A stretch of 64,000 bases of DNA, from NCBI RefSeq assembly GCF_002116695.1, contig NZ_CP020477.1:2539001-2603000 (forward strand), written 5' to 3'. Source of the stretch: Acidianus manzaensis. Its GTDB lineage: Archaea; Thermoproteota; Thermoprotei_A; Sulfolobales; Sulfolobaceae. Below are positions 1-17,307 of the stretch, in pieces. The translations under genes were made by a program, and so were the position numbers. Below the pieces are notes generated by a model. That model made no database searches. It saw only the letters and a program-made list of their open reading frames with translations, and was not told the origin of the DNA. How positions within the stretch are numbered: the stretch's first letter is position 1; each line of letters opens with the position of its first letter.

Positions 1-215
1 GAAATATGGGTAAGGCTGTAGGAGAATTCAAGAAGGGAAGAATAGAGTCTGAAATGGAGATAAATCAAATGCAACAAGCTGTGCAATCTCAACCTCAAAT
101 TCAACAAAATACTCAGCCTACACAAAACGTATCGGCTTCAGATTTAGAAAAGCAGATTAAGCAATTACAAGATCAATTAGAACAATTAAAAAAGCAACAG
201 ACAAGCCAAAGTTAA
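1..215 (+). CDS. tatA: TatA-family translocase subunit, C-terminal part (5' end outside window)
   Basis: The reading frame is open to the left edge of the window, so this is the tail of a longer gene; the ATG at 6 is internal. The visible residues begin GKAVGEFKKGR, which matches the amphipathic helix that follows the single membrane anchor in TatA. A Gln-rich linker and a coiled-coil-like tail with repeated KQ and LEQL follow. TatA forms the pore-like part of the twin-arginine system that exports folded, often cofactor-bound, proteins. A second TatA-like gene and tatC follow at once, which supports the call. The anchor itself is not in view. Confidence 0.8.
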   Translation, partial: NMGKAVGEFKKGRIESEMEINQMQQAVQSQPQIQQNTQPTQNVSASDLEKQIKQLQDQLEQLKKQQTSQS

Positions 216-264
216 ATTTTTTTACTAAAATATTAAGGAAAATTAAAAAATTATTTAAGCGGTG

Positions 265-1465
<1,201 letters not shown>

Positions 1466-1722
1466 ACTTTTCTTTTTCCAAGAAGCTTAAGAAAAAAACA
1501 CTCTGGTTAATAGTTGCTTTTATTTCTGATATAAGAATTTGCTTTTAGTTTCCAATTAGATCTTTCCTAAGCTAGAACCATAATATTAATCAACTCGAAT
1601 GATATATCATGATTATCCTCTAGATTAAAGTTCTAGTTTAAATCTGTATATTCAGTTATATTTTTTAACTTATTATCTTTTTATATATTTTATGCGAAAC
1701 ATTTTTTAATAACGTAAGATAA

Positions 1723-2580
1723 ATGATAGTGATGTTTCCTCCAAAATTTGGATATTATAAACCCTCTTCCTTACCAGATGCACTAGATTTTTTAAATGGC
1801 GGAGGAGCTAGACCATTAGCAGGCGGACAAAGCTTAATTCCTATGCTGAAATTAAGAGTTATACAGCCTAATTTCTTAGTTGATCTAAACCAATTAAAGG
1901 AATTAGATTACGTTAAAGATGAAGGAAAGACATTGAGCATAGGGAGCTTAACTAGATACTCAGAAATAGTGAATAACTACATTTTAAAAACTAAGGCACC
2001 GTTATTATCTGAAACAGCAGGAAAAGTAGGAGATTTACAAGTTAGAAATTTAGGCACTATAGGAGGAAGTTTAAGTAATGCGGACCCATCAGCTGATTAC
2101 CCTGCAGTAGCACTAGCTTATGATGCTACAATGACTCTTTTATCTTCAAATGGAGAAAGAAAAGTAAAAGCTAAAGATTTCTTCAAAGGGCCTTTTACTA
2201 CAGAATTAGCTGAAAATGAAATATTATCTAAAATAGAATTTCCTGTACTGGAAGGATATAAGTTCAAATATCAAAAAATCGTTAGAAGGGCTGGAGATTT
2301 TGCATTAGTAGGAATGGCATTATTATCTAAGGTAGAAGGAGACACGATAGTTGATTTAAGAGTAGCTTACACTGGCGTTTCGGATAAACCTTACAGACCA
2401 TACGAACTAGAAAAAACACTAATAAACCAGAAAATTAACGATGATTTATTTAAACAATTTGCGGAAAAAGTAAGTAATTCTGTAAATCCTCCCTCAGATT
2501 CCAGAGGGAGCTCTTCTTATAGGCGCAAAGTAATGTCTATCTTAACTTATAATACATTAAAAGAGGTGTTAAATCCTTGA
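1723..2580 (+). CDS. cutB: glyceraldehyde/aldehyde oxidoreductase, medium (FAD) subunit
   Basis: A 285-residue FAD-binding subunit of the xanthine dehydrogenase/CO dehydrogenase family. [17 protein letters not shown] near residue 30 and the [17 protein letters not shown] region near residue 112 are the two FAD-contacting motifs. It passes electrons between the 2Fe-2S subunit and FAD. A Met four codons in (1732) is an alternative start. A TATA-like stretch (tttttatata, about 1678) sits roughly 40 bases upstream. It heads a three-gene operon in medium-small-large order. In Sulfolobales this enzyme is known to oxidise glyceraldehyde in the branched Entner-Doudoroff pathway; the exact substrate here is inferred. 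Confidence 0.88.
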   Translation: MIVMFPPKFGYYKPSSLPDALDFLNGGGARPLAGGQSLIPMLKLRVIQPNFLVDLNQLKELDYVKDEGKTLSIGSLTRYSEIVNNYILKTKAPLLSETAGKVGDLQVRNLGTIGGSLSNADPSADYPAVALAYDATMTLLSSNGERKVKAKDFFKGPFTTELAENEILSKIEFPVLEGYKFKYQKIVRRAGDFALVGMALLSKVEGDTIVDLRVAYTGVSDKPYRPYELEKTLINQKINDDLFKQFAEKVSNSVNPPSDSRGSSSYRRKVMSILTYNTLKEVLNP

Positions 2581-3058
2581 TTAGACCTGGAGAAACAACA
2601 AAAATAAGAGTAAAAGTTAACGGAATATGGTATGAGAAAGAAGTAGAGCCTAGATTACTTCTAGTTCATTTCCTTAGAGACGAATTAGGATTAACTGGAA
2701 CAAAAATAGGATGCGATACATCAACTTGCGGTGCATGTACTATTCTTTTAAATGGAAAAGCAATAAAATCATGTACATATTTAGCTGTTCAAGCTGACGG
2801 TGCAGAAATAACTACAATAGAAGGCTTAGCAAAAGATAGTAAACTTCACCCTATTCAAGAAGCGTTCAAAGATAACTTCGCCTTACAATGTGGATTTTGC
2901 ACTGCAGGAATGATTATGCAGACTTACTATCTCCTTAAGGAAAATCCTTCACCCTCAGAAGAAGAAATCAGAGAAGGATTACACGGAAATATCTGTAGAT
3001 GCACAGGATATCAAAACATCATTAAAGCAGTAAAAGATGCATCAATGAGGATGAGACA

Positions 3059-3062
<4 letters not shown>
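2577..3062 (+). CDS. cutC: glyceraldehyde/aldehyde oxidoreductase, small (2Fe-2S) subunit
   Basis: The 161-residue protein carries two 2Fe-2S clusters. The plant-type cluster uses [25 protein letters not shown] spacing (residues about 46-66, split here as CDTSTCGAC and KSC). The second uses CGFCTAGM and CRCTGYQN. I take the TTG at 2577 as start because GAGGTG lies eight bases upstream and the TTGA overlaps the stop of the preceding gene. The subunit carries electrons from the Mo centre to FAD. It is intact and has the usual length for the family. Confidence 0.9.
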
Positions 3063-5296
<2,234 letters not shown>

Positions 5297-5313
5297 AAAA
5301 TAGTTAAAAAAAA

Positions 5314-5781
5314 TTAAGATAATTCTTTTACTATTTTTTCTATTTCTTCATATGGTGGTTCTTTAGTTGGATCATCTGATACCCATTTATATTTTATTTT
5401 TCCGTCCTTTCCTATAACGAAAACAGCTCTTTTTGCAAGAATATATCCAGGCAATGCAGGGAATTCCCAATATACATTATATTTCTTTATTACTTCTCTA
5501 TTATAATCACTTAATATTAAAAAATTGAGTTTGTTTTGATCTTTAAATGCTTTATTACTGAATGGTGGATCTACACTAATTCCTATTATTTGCGCATTTA
5601 TAGAGTTAAATTTTGCCATAGAGTCTCTGAATGTACATAATTCTTTAGTACATACTGAAGTGAATGCTCCAGGGTAAAACGCTAGTACAGTTACTTTGCC
5701 TTTAAAATCAGATAGTTTAACTTTCTTTAGATCTGTATCTGGTAATTCGAAATCCGGTGCGTTTTCTCCTATTTCTGGCAT
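5314..5781 (-). CDS. peroxiredoxin, BCP/PrxQ type
   Basis: The 155-residue thioredoxin-fold protein reduces peroxides with cysteine chemistry. The peroxidatic motif [15 protein letters not shown] places Cys44 as the attacking cysteine and Cys49 five residues on, the classic 2-Cys BCP/PrxQ arrangement. FYPGAFT is typical of the family. It is expected to draw electrons from a protein disulfide reductase or thioredoxin. It converges with the aldehyde oxidoreductase operon, leaving only 17 bases between stops. Such bcp genes are common oxidative-stress genes in Sulfolobales. Confidence 0.9.
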   Translation of the reverse strand: MPEIGENAPDFELPDTDLKKVKLSDFKGKVTVLAFYPGAFTSVCTKELCTFRDSMAKFNSINAQIIGISVDPPFSNKAFKDQNKLNFLILSDYNREVIKKYNVYWEFPALPGYILAKRAVFVIGKDGKIKYKWVSDDPTKEPPYEEIEKIVKELS

Positions 5782-5862
5782 ACTAATATTTCTTATCCCA
5801 AGAATTTAAGTAATGTTTTGAATAATGCTTAAACTATTTTAACATTATTTTTAAAGAAACTA

Positions 5863-6834
5863 TCAATAACTAGAAACGAAAATGTTATAAGGATCTAAAG
5901 ACTTCTTTAGCAATTCTCCTGTTTTATAATGTTCAAAACATTCCTCATCTTCTTTACATCCTTTTTCAATAATTATGCTTTCTTCAGGAAAATCTTTTTT
6001 GTTTATCTCATTACATGTTCTTATATATCCAGAACCAATGTACGCTATAGTCTTATCTGGACCTATCTTATTGATGATATCAAATTCTTTTCCTCTATAA
6101 GTTGTAATACCATAGATTCTTTCACAATCGAGGCTCGCATTAGGTAAACCATCTTGAAAAGATAAACCGTATTTTTCTTCTAAAGAATCTATATACTTGG
6201 AAAATCCTCCAAAGATTACAAATGTTTTTCCGTTATTGTAGAATATCCCCCAAGGTCTTTCAGAAATTATCTTCTGAATCTTTTCTTGGTTAATTTCAGC
6301 AAAAGCTAATCTTTCTGGTTTTCCTATTAGCCTAAAAGTTAGTTCAACGTAAATTCCCAACCATCCTAAGCTTCCAGACAATGCTTTCCAAATTTTATAT
6401 CCACTGGAAAATTTTGTAGTTCTACTTCCGGATTTTATTAATTCTCCTAATCCTGTAATTATTTTTGCTCCTAGTAATAGATCTTTAGGATAGGGATATA
6501 TCAAAGAAAAAAGAGAGGGAAAATTAGTGGAAGCTAATCCTCCTAAACTACCGGAATAAGTTAATGGTAAAAATAGATTTCTTTCACTTAGCGCATTTTT
6601 TAATGCTTCAAAACTAACTCCAGGTTGAGCAGTTACAAATAAATCAGATTCAGAAATTTCGAGAATTTTATTAAAGTTCCTCATTGAAATACAAATATCA
6701 GCATTTACATTTTTTCCTATATGATGAGTATTAAACCCTATTATGTAAATCTTTCTTTTTCCTACATCTCTTATAATTTCAAGTAAATCCTCATAAGTTT
6801 TAGGGTAAACAGTTTCATTACATAAGACTGACAT
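5863..6834 (-). CDS. FAD-binding oxidoreductase, GlcE-like
   Basis: A 323-residue protein resembling the FAD_binding_4 domain of the GlcD/GlcE family. It starts with a p-cresol-methylhydroxylase-type fold (YPKTYEDLLEIIRDVG) and has a GSLGGLASTNFPSLFS stretch near residue 100 equivalent to the FAD pyrophosphate loop. KALSGSLGWLGIYVELTFRL near 152 is the matching FAD-contact region. GlcE is an accessory FAD subunit of glycolate oxidase. It is divergent from the glcD/glcF-like pair, separated by 110 bases, so a shared regulatory region is likely. The substrate is unknown. Confidence 0.72.
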   Translation of the reverse strand: MSVLCNETVYPKTYEDLLEIIRDVGKRKIYIIGFNTHHIGKNVNADICISMRNFNKILEISESDLFVTAQPGVSFEALKNALSERNLFLPLTYSGSLGGLASTNFPSLFSLIYPYPKDLLLGAKIITGLGELIKSGSRTTKFSSGYKIWKALSGSLGWLGIYVELTFRLIGKPERLAFAEINQEKIQKIISERPWGIFYNNGKTFVIFGGFSKYIDSLEEKYGLSFQDGLPNASLDCERIYGITTYRGKEFDIINKIGPDKTIAYIGSGYIRTCNEINKKDFPEESIIIEKGCKEDEECFEHYKTGELLKKSLDPYNIFVSSY

Positions 6835-6944
6835 TGAAGAAAAATAGATAAATAAATTTTAAACTTTATTGTATTATGTAACGTTTAATTTAATTCAAAG
6901 ACTGCAATACAACATTTTTAAACTATTTAAACAATAGTAGATTG

Positions 6945-8311
6945 ATGATTGAAGATTTAAGGAGGATAGTAGGCGATAAATGGGTAATAGATTCTTCAGA
7001 GAAAAAATTGTTTGGCTTTGATGGTTTTACCGCAGTAAAAGGAGAACCAAAAATGGTGGTTTTACCGGGTAACGAAGATGAGACAATACAGGTTGTAAGA
7101 TATCTAGTATCTAAAGACGAAAAAATAATCATAAGAGGTTCCGGCACTAGTTTAAGTGGAGCATCAATATCAGTAGAAGGAGATGAAGTAGTAGTTTCTT
7201 TGACTAGACTAAATAAGGTTTATTCTATAAACGGCTTAGAAATTGAAGTAGGTCCTGGTATAATAAACGCTATGGTTACTAAAAATGCTCCTTCTAATCT
7301 TTTTTATGCTCCTGATCCATCCAGTTATCAAGTTTCATCAATAGGAGGTAATATTTCGCATGATTCTGGAGGAATTCATGTAGTAAAATACGGTCCTACT
7401 TTTAATAGTATAATTTCATTAAAAATAATTTTACCTAACGGAGAAGTTGAATATATTAAGCCTTCTCCATTCTTTAATTTTTCAAGCATATTTGTAGGAG
7501 CAGAAGGAACATTAGGAGCAGTTTTAAGAGCTAGGCTAAGACTTTTTCCTAAACCTGAGAATAGGAAGAGCATCTTTGCAACTTTCAATAACTTATATGA
7601 TGCGTCAAATACTATAGTTAGTATTTTCTCTAAGGGAGTAATTCCTTCAGCATTAGAAATGATGGATAAAAATATAATAAAAGCGATAGAAAAAAGCAGA
7701 TATAAGGCTGGCTTACCAGAAGTTGAAGCTATGCTATTAATAGAATTAGATGATAGCCAAATCCAGTTAGAGGAAGAAGAAAAGAGAGTAAAGGAAATAA
7801 TTGAAAATAATAATGGTCAAATAATAATCCCAGATGATGAAGGAAAAGTATGGAATGCTAGAAAAGGGGCATTTCCAGCAATGGGTGCAATAGGCCCAGC
7901 TTACGTTACATTAGATTGTAATGTTTTAAGGAGTAAATTATCGACAACATTAGAAAACATATCAAAAATTGGAGAAAAGTATCACGTATACATAGCTAAT
8001 GTATTTCATGCAGGAGATGGAAATCTTCATCCTTTAATATCCTACGATCCAAATGACTTTGATAGTTTTTACAGAGCTTTTAGAGCTAGCGATGAAATAG
8101 AGAAAGAAGTGATAAATGAAGGAGGAATTCCTTCTGGAGAACATGGAATAGGAATAGAGAAAATAAAATATTTCAATATTTATTATTCAGAGAAAGACAT
8201 CGAAGTAATGAAAAGAATTAAGAAAACTTTTGACGAAAAAGGATTATTTAATCCATGCAAAATGTTCGGTGGATGCAAAGCAAATAAAAAAGAATTAGAG
8301 GTTATTTGGGA

Positions 8312-8321
<10 letters not shown>
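6945..8321 (+). CDS. glcD: FAD-linked oxidase, GlcD/D-lactate dehydrogenase type
   Basis: The 458-residue protein oxidises a 2-hydroxy acid (glycolate or D-lactate) with FAD. Visible motifs are RGSGTSLSGASI near residue 66 (PP-loop), SSIGGNISHDSGGIHVVKYG near 130, and a C-terminal NVFHAGDGNLHPLI that carries the conserved histidines of the FAD-oxidase C domain. GEHGIGIEKIKYF near 400 is also typical. A TTG at 6942 abuts the ATG at 6945; I use the ATG. The 3' end overlaps the Fe-S partner, so the two subunits are probably made together. Confidence 0.87.
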
Positions 8322-9274
<953 letters not shown>

Positions 9275-9850
9275 TTATTTTTTAAATTTCCAGTAAATTA
9301 TTCCTATTACTAAGACTACTATAAAAGCACCAAGAATATAATAATCCGATTTTTCAGCTAACATTATAACGTAATTTATTTGATTATAGAAAATATATCC
9401 TAAAACTGAAAGAACAGAATCCCAAATTATGTGACCAGCAAATGTAAATACTATGAACTTTAAGAGGCTCATACTAGCTATTCCTGCTGGAAAAGAAATT
9501 AATGCCCTAATTTCTGGAACAAAACGCAAGGAAAAAACTGATAAGCTTCCATGTTTAGCAAACCAACCATTTAACCTTTCTAATTTATCTTCAGTTAATC
9601 TAAATATTTTTCCATATTTCTTTAAAAATGGAAGTCCAAGTTTTAATCCAATAAAATAATCTATAATTGATCCAGTTAAACTACCTAAAGAACCTACTAG
9701 AACAGCAAGAAAAAGGTTTAATGAGCCTTGATGAGAATAATATCCAGTTAATGGCATTATTATTTCGCTGGGAATTGGAAAACCAATTCCTTCTAAAATC
9801 ATTAAACCTAAAATTGAAAAATAACCTATAACTCCTTGAAACTCATACAT
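9275..9850 (-). CDS. DedA-family membrane protein
   Basis: 191 residues with about five hydrophobic helices. The family motifs are clear: EGIGFPIPSEIIMPLTGYY near residue 20, and the FSLRFVPEIRALISFPAG stretch near 105, which is the conserved R-x(3)-P-x-x-R...AG signature. DedA proteins are thought to move lipids or undecaprenyl/dolichyl-type carriers across the membrane and affect pH homeostasis. The stop abuts the stop of the convergent glcF-like gene, with a T tract between them on each strand. Confidence 0.9.
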   Translation of the reverse strand: MYEFQGVIGYFSILGLMILEGIGFPIPSEIIMPLTGYYSHQGSLNLFLAVLVGSLGSLTGSIIDYFIGLKLGLPFLKKYGKIFRLTEDKLERLNGWFAKHGSLSVFSLRFVPEIRALISFPAGIASMSLLKFIVFTFAGHIIWDSVLSVLGYIFYNQINYVIMLAEKSDYYILGAFIVVLVIGIIYWKFKK

Positions 9851-9921
9851 TTGAGTTTAATCGTCTTCTTTAAGTATATAAATTCTATCCCAAAATAAAA
9901 GATGATAAAAAAATTATAATT

Positions 9922-10680
9922 TTATGTTATAGCTGAAAGTACAGAAACCATTTGCGATTCATCAGGACCAAAGTTTGAAGTTTTGATAATTATTAACGTA
10001 TTTCCGCTGTATGCTATTATTTCACTCTCAAAAGGATATCCGAAAAAGGTATATTGTATATAAGTATAATTATAACCGTTTATATCGCCATGGATCGAAC
10101 TACCCTGATAGTCAGACGCATAGATGGACTTAGGTATTGATGAATTTGAGTAAATACATTTAGTAATATATAGGTATACTTTTGTTCCATTAATTTTTCC
10201 AGCTAATTCCTCAAATTCCTCAAAATACTTCTCATTTGGTAAAGGCCCGGAAATATACTTAGAAACATTATGCTTCATTGTTGTACCATTATTGTATGAG
10301 ATTGTAAATATGCCGTTACTATATGTTATTGTTCCTGATTCATTGTTTAGTATTTGCCAAGTGCCTCCAAATGTGGATTTTGCCTGGGAAGCTGAATAAG
10401 CTAATGCTGGGTGAGGTAAGACTACTAGTACTACAGCTAGAATTACGATTACCGCAATCACTGCGCCTACTACTCCAGTTATAATTTTCTTTAAAGGTAT
10501 TTTTGATGGTTTTGATGGATAATATGGTGGAGGCTGATTAGGCTGTGTAGGAGGTTGAGAGTACGGTGATGCTTCTCCTGGTTGAATTGGTTGCATTGGA
10601 GGGAATTTATATCCACAATTATAGCAGAAAACTGCATCATCTGGATTTTGCGTTCCACACCTAGGACAATATTTTACCAT
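9922..10680 (-). CDS. zinc-ribbon membrane-anchored protein of unknown function
   Basis: 252 residues in three parts. An N-terminal zinc ribbon ([20 protein letters not shown], residues 5-24) is followed by a Pro/Gln-rich linker and then one membrane helix (about residues 68-92). The C-terminal domain of about 155 residues is rich in Ser, Thr, Asn and Tyr, with several N-x-S/T glycosylation sequons, and is probably outside the cell. This layout is common for uncharacterised archaeal proteins. No catalytic motif was seen. Confidence 0.75.
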   Translation of the reverse strand: MVKYCPRCGTQNPDDAVFCYNCGYKFPPMQPIQPGEASPYSQPPTQPNQPPPYYPSKPSKIPLKKIITGVVGAVIAVIVILAVVLVVLPHPALAYSASQAKSTFGGTWQILNNESGTITYSNGIFTISYNNGTTMKHNVSKYISGPLPNEKYFEEFEELAGKINGTKVYLYITKCIYSNSSIPKSIYASDYQGSSIHGDINGYNYTYIQYTFFGYPFESEIIAYSGNTLIIIKTSNFGPDESQMVSVLSAIT

Positions 10681-11049
10681 GGTTATGAAATTTTATGATA
10701 TAGGATATAAAAACTTTTAGGTAATTTTAGGATCACTTTTATATTATCTATCACAAATATTTTTAGATAGTTAAAAGATAAGATTAATTATCTTTACCCT
10801 CTTTTAATTTATATTTTATAGTAATTAAAACATATTTATTGAATTTATAACTTTTACTAGAATATAAAAATTATGCTCTAAAATCAAATTATATATTTTG
10901 CTAGTTGAAAGATATTACTGAACTACTGCGAACCTTAATATCTACTTTTTAACTTTTACTAAAAATTTTATATGGAGATGAATTAGTAGTAATCTTCCTA
11001 TTATTTTTGCTTAACATTATTTTATGATAATATATAAAATAAAAAAGAT
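10681..11049. other. AT-rich intergenic region, no gene seen
   Basis: A gap of 369 bases between the start of the zinc-ribbon gene and the end of the PFOR operon. It holds a likely promoter for the zinc-ribbon gene (TATA-like tatataaaa read on the minus strand near 10700). No reading frame with coding character, structured repeat or RNA gene was recognised. Confidence 0.4.
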
Positions 11050-11939
11050 CTATTGTTTTATATACGATTTTATTTCTTCCCAGAGTTCATCTACGCTATC
11101 TTCTATTTCCTTTATTTCTTTTTCATTTAGCTTAGAGAATCTTCCTTGTAATTTTAAGTATTCAGTTACTGGTTTTCTATTCTTTTTATCTATTAGGGTT
11201 TTGCTTATGCTAGTTAGACGGAATTCCCCATTCTCTATCTCGAATAAGGGCCATATTCCAGTTTCTACAGCTAATTTAGCTATTTCTATAGTTAAACTTG
11301 AGTCAAATCTCCAGCCTGGTGGACATGGTGAAAGTAAATGAACGTATCTAAATCCTTTTATCTGCTTAGCTTTTTTAACTTTGTTTTGATAATCGAACGG
11401 ATAAGCTACTGAAGCTGTTGCTACATAAGGTATCTTATGCTCAGCCATTATGAATGGCATCGGTTTCTTAAACTCTCTTTTACCTTCCGGAGTAGTTGTA
11501 GTCCATGCACCTTTAGGTGTCAAACTCGATCTTTGTATTCCAGTATTCATGTAAGCTTCATTATCATAACATACGTATAAGATATCTTCATTTCTCTCAG
11601 CTGAACCACTTATCGCTGAAAATCCAATATCAGCAGTACCACCATCTCCTGCCCATACTGCTACTATGGAGTCATTATCTCCTTTCATCCTAAGACTCCT
11701 AACTATCCCAGAAGCAATAGGCGAAGCTGCTGCAAAAGCACTATGAACTACTGGAATAGTAGAAGGCATTCCAGTAGTGTCTCCCATAATTACTGTAGTG
11801 CACGAAGCAGGCACAACTAGTACTGCCTTTTCTCCTAACTCTTCGATTAATATATCTAATTCCTTAGGTATTGGGCATCCTGGGCATGCTGCATTTCCTC
11901 TATATAATTTTGGTATTCTTCTAGGATTTGTGATTAAAC

Positions 11940-11943
<4 letters not shown>
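11050..11943 (-). CDS. porB: pyruvate:ferredoxin oxidoreductase, beta subunit
   Basis: 297 residues. This subunit binds thiamine diphosphate; [15 protein letters not shown] near residue 100 and [13 protein letters not shown] near 127 form the TPP/Mg motif. CPGCP near residue 20 and further cysteines bind a 4Fe-4S cluster. I choose the ATG at 11943 over the GTG at 11952 because GAGGTG lies seven bases ahead and the ATG overlaps the porA stop as ATGA. Together with porA, C and D it converts pyruvate plus CoA to acetyl-CoA, CO2 and reduced ferredoxin. It is the last gene of the operon. Confidence 0.93.
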
Positions 11944-13094
<1,151 letters not shown>

Positions 13095-13096
13095 TT

Positions 13097-13355
13097 TTAT
13101 TTCACCTCTGAAACCATTTCAATTGCATGAGTAGGACATACCTGTGCACATACACCGCATCCTTTACAATAATCATAATCAATTAATGGAAAAAGATCTT
13201 CCTTCATATCAATAGTATTTTCTACGCAATATAATATACAAAGCCTGCATCTAGTGCATTTATCATAATTTATTACTGGCTTATCTAGTCTCCAGGTTCC
13301 TGTTTTTCCAGCAGACCCTAATTTAGGTCTAGCTATTGGTATTCCTTCTGGTACG

Positions 13356-13363
<8 letters not shown>
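13097..13363 (-). CDS. porD: pyruvate:ferredoxin oxidoreductase, delta (ferredoxin-like) subunit
   Basis: 88 residues with two 4Fe-4S motifs, [11 protein letters not shown] and [12 protein letters not shown], as expected for the delta chain that links the active site to external ferredoxin. The start is a TTG: GAGGTG lies seven bases upstream and the codon overlaps the porC stop by eight bases. The unusual start codon is supported by the conserved N-terminal PEGIPIARP region. It sits between porC and porA. Confidence 0.92.
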
Positions 13364-13901
<538 letters not shown>

Positions 13902-14443
13902 ACTGTATCACACTTATAATTTTCTCTGAAATAGATGATAATGCTTCTTTAGAATATAGTAACAGAATTTCAATTAACCTTGTTAATTATTGTTTGAACT
14001 TTTGAATATGATTTTTTCTTAGATTCTAAAATAATTAGAAAAAATAAAATACAACTATTTTTAAGGTTATTGAATTACTTTATATTATTATAACTATATA
14101 TAAATTCTTTTATTAATCATGGACAAAAGATATATCATGTATTTGAGTCACCTATATGTTTTTAAACAAATTTAATATAAGTTCAAAATTTTATAATTGA
14201 TCTTTCATTATTAGTTTGCTGAGCGTCTGAAAATTGAGGTTTTCTCTCAATCAGAATTATTAGTAGAGCTACGTAAAGTATTCAAATAGTACACACTATT
14301 TCATTATATAATATATACTAGAAAAATCTCCTTTTGTACATCATGTCATTTTTATTAACTAACTTCATCATTAAAATTTAATTTTATTGTTAAACTGTGT
14401 TAATATCAGCAAGATTTTTTAATAAACTAGACAAAATGATTTT
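13902..14443. other. 542-base divergent intergenic region with one dispersed repeat
   Basis: This gap separates the divergent porC and U32-type genes. It must hold the promoters of both. A TATA-like tttttaata lies about 30 bases before the ATG at 14444. The middle part holds copy A of a roughly 90-base dispersed repeat (separate entry). No coding frame with plausible composition was seen in the rest. Confidence 0.5.
14205..14295 (-). repeat. dispersed ~90-bp repeat, copy A (minus orientation)
   Basis: Read on the minus strand this stretch matches two other places in the window, 21013-21110 and 56969-57065, both on the plus strand. The shared core is CTGATTG(G/A)GAGAAAA followed by CCTCAATTTT, which can fold as a hairpin (ATTG-GAG over CTC-AAT). 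The match extends upstream through TGTACTATTTGAATACTTTA-like sequence. It lies between divergent genes and has no coding frame. It could be a small RNA, a regulatory element or a decayed mobile end. Confidence 0.6.
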
Positions 14444-15569
<1,126 letters not shown>

Positions 15570-15589
<20 letters not shown>

Positions 15590-16250
15590 TGTAAGAATAG
15601 CTGAACTTTTAGAACCAAACTTTTTTGGAACGGTATTAAATCATAACGTAACAGTTGTAGAAAAAGGACCTAGCGGAGGATTAATGATAATAGATACAAG
15701 CTTACCTTGTAATCTAGTTACTCTAGAAAATTACCTTAAATCGTGGGGATATTCAATAGAAGACATATCTGATATTGTAATAACACATGAACATCCAGAT
15801 CATTACGGTAATGCAGAATATATAAAGAGAATATCAAAGGCAAAAATTTATGCCCACGAATTGGAAAGTTTCAATTCATCAGGAAAACTAAACACAGAAG
15901 AAATTAAAAGAGAGTTTCCTATTGATGAAGAGGAAATAGAAAAGACAGTAAAAAGAATAGAAAATATAAATGCGCCTACTCCTACAGTTGATGTTAAGCT
16001 AAAAGGAGGAGAAGAGTTAGCTGGTTTTAAGGTAATTCATGTTCCTGGTCATACAAAAGGGCATATAGCTTTGTTTGGCCAAGGAATATTAATTGTAGGA
16101 GATGCTATTAGAAATACGGAAAATACTATCAGACCACCGATAAAATTCTTCTGTTGGGATTACGAAAAAGCATTAAAATCGTTTAATTACTTACTTTCAT
16201 TAAACTACGAGATTTTAGTCCCATATCATGGAGATTTAATTTTTAAATAA
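15570..16250 (+). CDS. metallo-beta-lactamase-fold hydrolase
   Basis: 226 residues. The metal-binding motif THEHPDHYG near residue 71 is the HxHxDH signature. HVPGHTKGH near 155, VGDAI near 176 and PYHGD near the end supply the other ligands. These are features of glyoxalase II-like and related hydrolases that bind two metal ions. The start lies inside the U32-type gene, so the two are co-transcribed and may act in one pathway. The substrate cannot be told from the sequence. Confidence 0.85.
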
Positions 16251-16288
16251 TTTTTATCCAAATCGTATTATGTATTAAATTGTGAATT

Positions 16289-16549
16289 TTAGCTAGATAT
16301 CTTACTAACTTCCTTTAAACTCGTTATAATACTAGCAATTCCTAGAATTCCTACCACTGTTATCACCAATAAAAATCCTATATTAATTGCATCTAAATTA
16401 GGTATAGGATTTCCAGTAGATATAGCAAAGTTATCTATAGGTGGTAATGCAATTATTAATAATCCAACGGCTAAGAAAACAATTCCTCCATAGTATAATA
16501 CTCTGCCTGCAGTTTTTCTAGCTATATATGAGATTTGAATATCACTTAG
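16289..16549 (-). pseudogene. C-terminal continuation of the split membrane transporter
   Basis: This minus-strand frame of about 87 codons has no in-frame ATG, GTG or TTG near its beginning, but it encodes two hydrophobic helices (RVLYYGGIVFLAVGLLIIAL and IGFLLVITVVGILGIASII) and ends in a TAA. It lies in the +1 frame directly after the A7 tract (16550-16556) at the end of the upstream gene. Removing one A would join them into one protein of roughly 290 residues. It is either the frameshifted tail of a broken gene, a recoded product, or a sequencing error. Confidence 0.65.
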
Positions 16550-17159
16550 TTTTTTTCATTCTAAGTATATTTCCGAAGATAATGCCAAATATTATTTGCA
16601 TTATCATAGTTCCTAACCCAAAAAATAATCCTGGTAATGGTGCGAATATTAAAGATGGTACTTGTGGTGCAAGAATGAAAGTTATTATGGTTGCATATGC
16701 TCCAAAACCAAATCCTGCGATAAGACCATGAACTATAGTCATCTTTAGGGGTACATCACGTAGTTCTGTATTATTTGATTTTTCATGCCCTAGTAATCTA
16801 TCTATAGGTAAATGCAAATATTTACCTTTCAATATATAAGATCCAGCGATAGCCATCACTATTCCAACTATTGCATATACGGGTCCATCTAGGTTATATT
16901 CCTTATAAACAGTTGCTAAACCTATAAATCCCAATGTAGTTAAGAATGCTCTTTGAATCATGAATCCTAAGGAAAATAAAAATCCTGCTTTCATTCCTCC
17001 TTTTGTGCTATATTTGCCTATAGCATAACTAAATGTTATTGGCCAAGTATGTTCGTCGGGTGTAATACCATGTAACATACCTAATATTAAAGAAAAAATA
17101 ATTATCTCAGATAAGGATAATCCATTAGGTGGATTTAATAACATACTTAAACTTATCAT
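16542..17159 (-). CDS. membrane transporter, LysE/UreH/NiCoT-like, N-terminal part
   Basis: 205 residues with about six membrane helices. LGMLHGITPDEHTWPI near residue 28 has an HG-x(3)-DEH pattern, reminiscent of the metal-binding H-x(4)-DH of nickel/cobalt permeases and UreH-like relatives. A second histidine stretch occurs at IVHGLIAGFGFGAYA (near 143). It ends with MKKTK at a TGA just past a run of seven A. The open frame beyond this encodes two more helices (16289-16549). A metal or small-molecule export or uptake role is only suggested. The true protein may be 290 residues. Confidence 0.6.
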   Translation of the reverse strand: MISLSMLLNPPNGLSLSEIIIFSLILGMLHGITPDEHTWPITFSYAIGKYSTKGGMKAGFLFSLGFMIQRAFLTTLGFIGLATVYKEYNLDGPVYAIVGIVMAIAGSYILKGKYLHLPIDRLLGHEKSNNTELRDVPLKMTIVHGLIAGFGFGAYATIITFILAPQVPSLIFAPLPGLFFGLGTMIMQIIFGIIFGNILRMKKTK

Positions 17160-17307
17160 AATATCTAGATTTAGGGTTATCCTAATTGATATTTAAAACT
17201 TTCTAACATTAAAATGTAATCTAGTTTATTTGTAATATTCTATAAAATAGAACAAATTGAATCGATTCTTTATTAGCTTAAAATTTTATTTAACAAAAAA
17301 ATAAAGA

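Noticed and set aside
11024..11341. 105-codon plus-strand frame opposite porB
   Set aside because: Fully antisense to the porB 3' end; the composition (Ser/Phe-rich) is that of a reverse-strand shadow.
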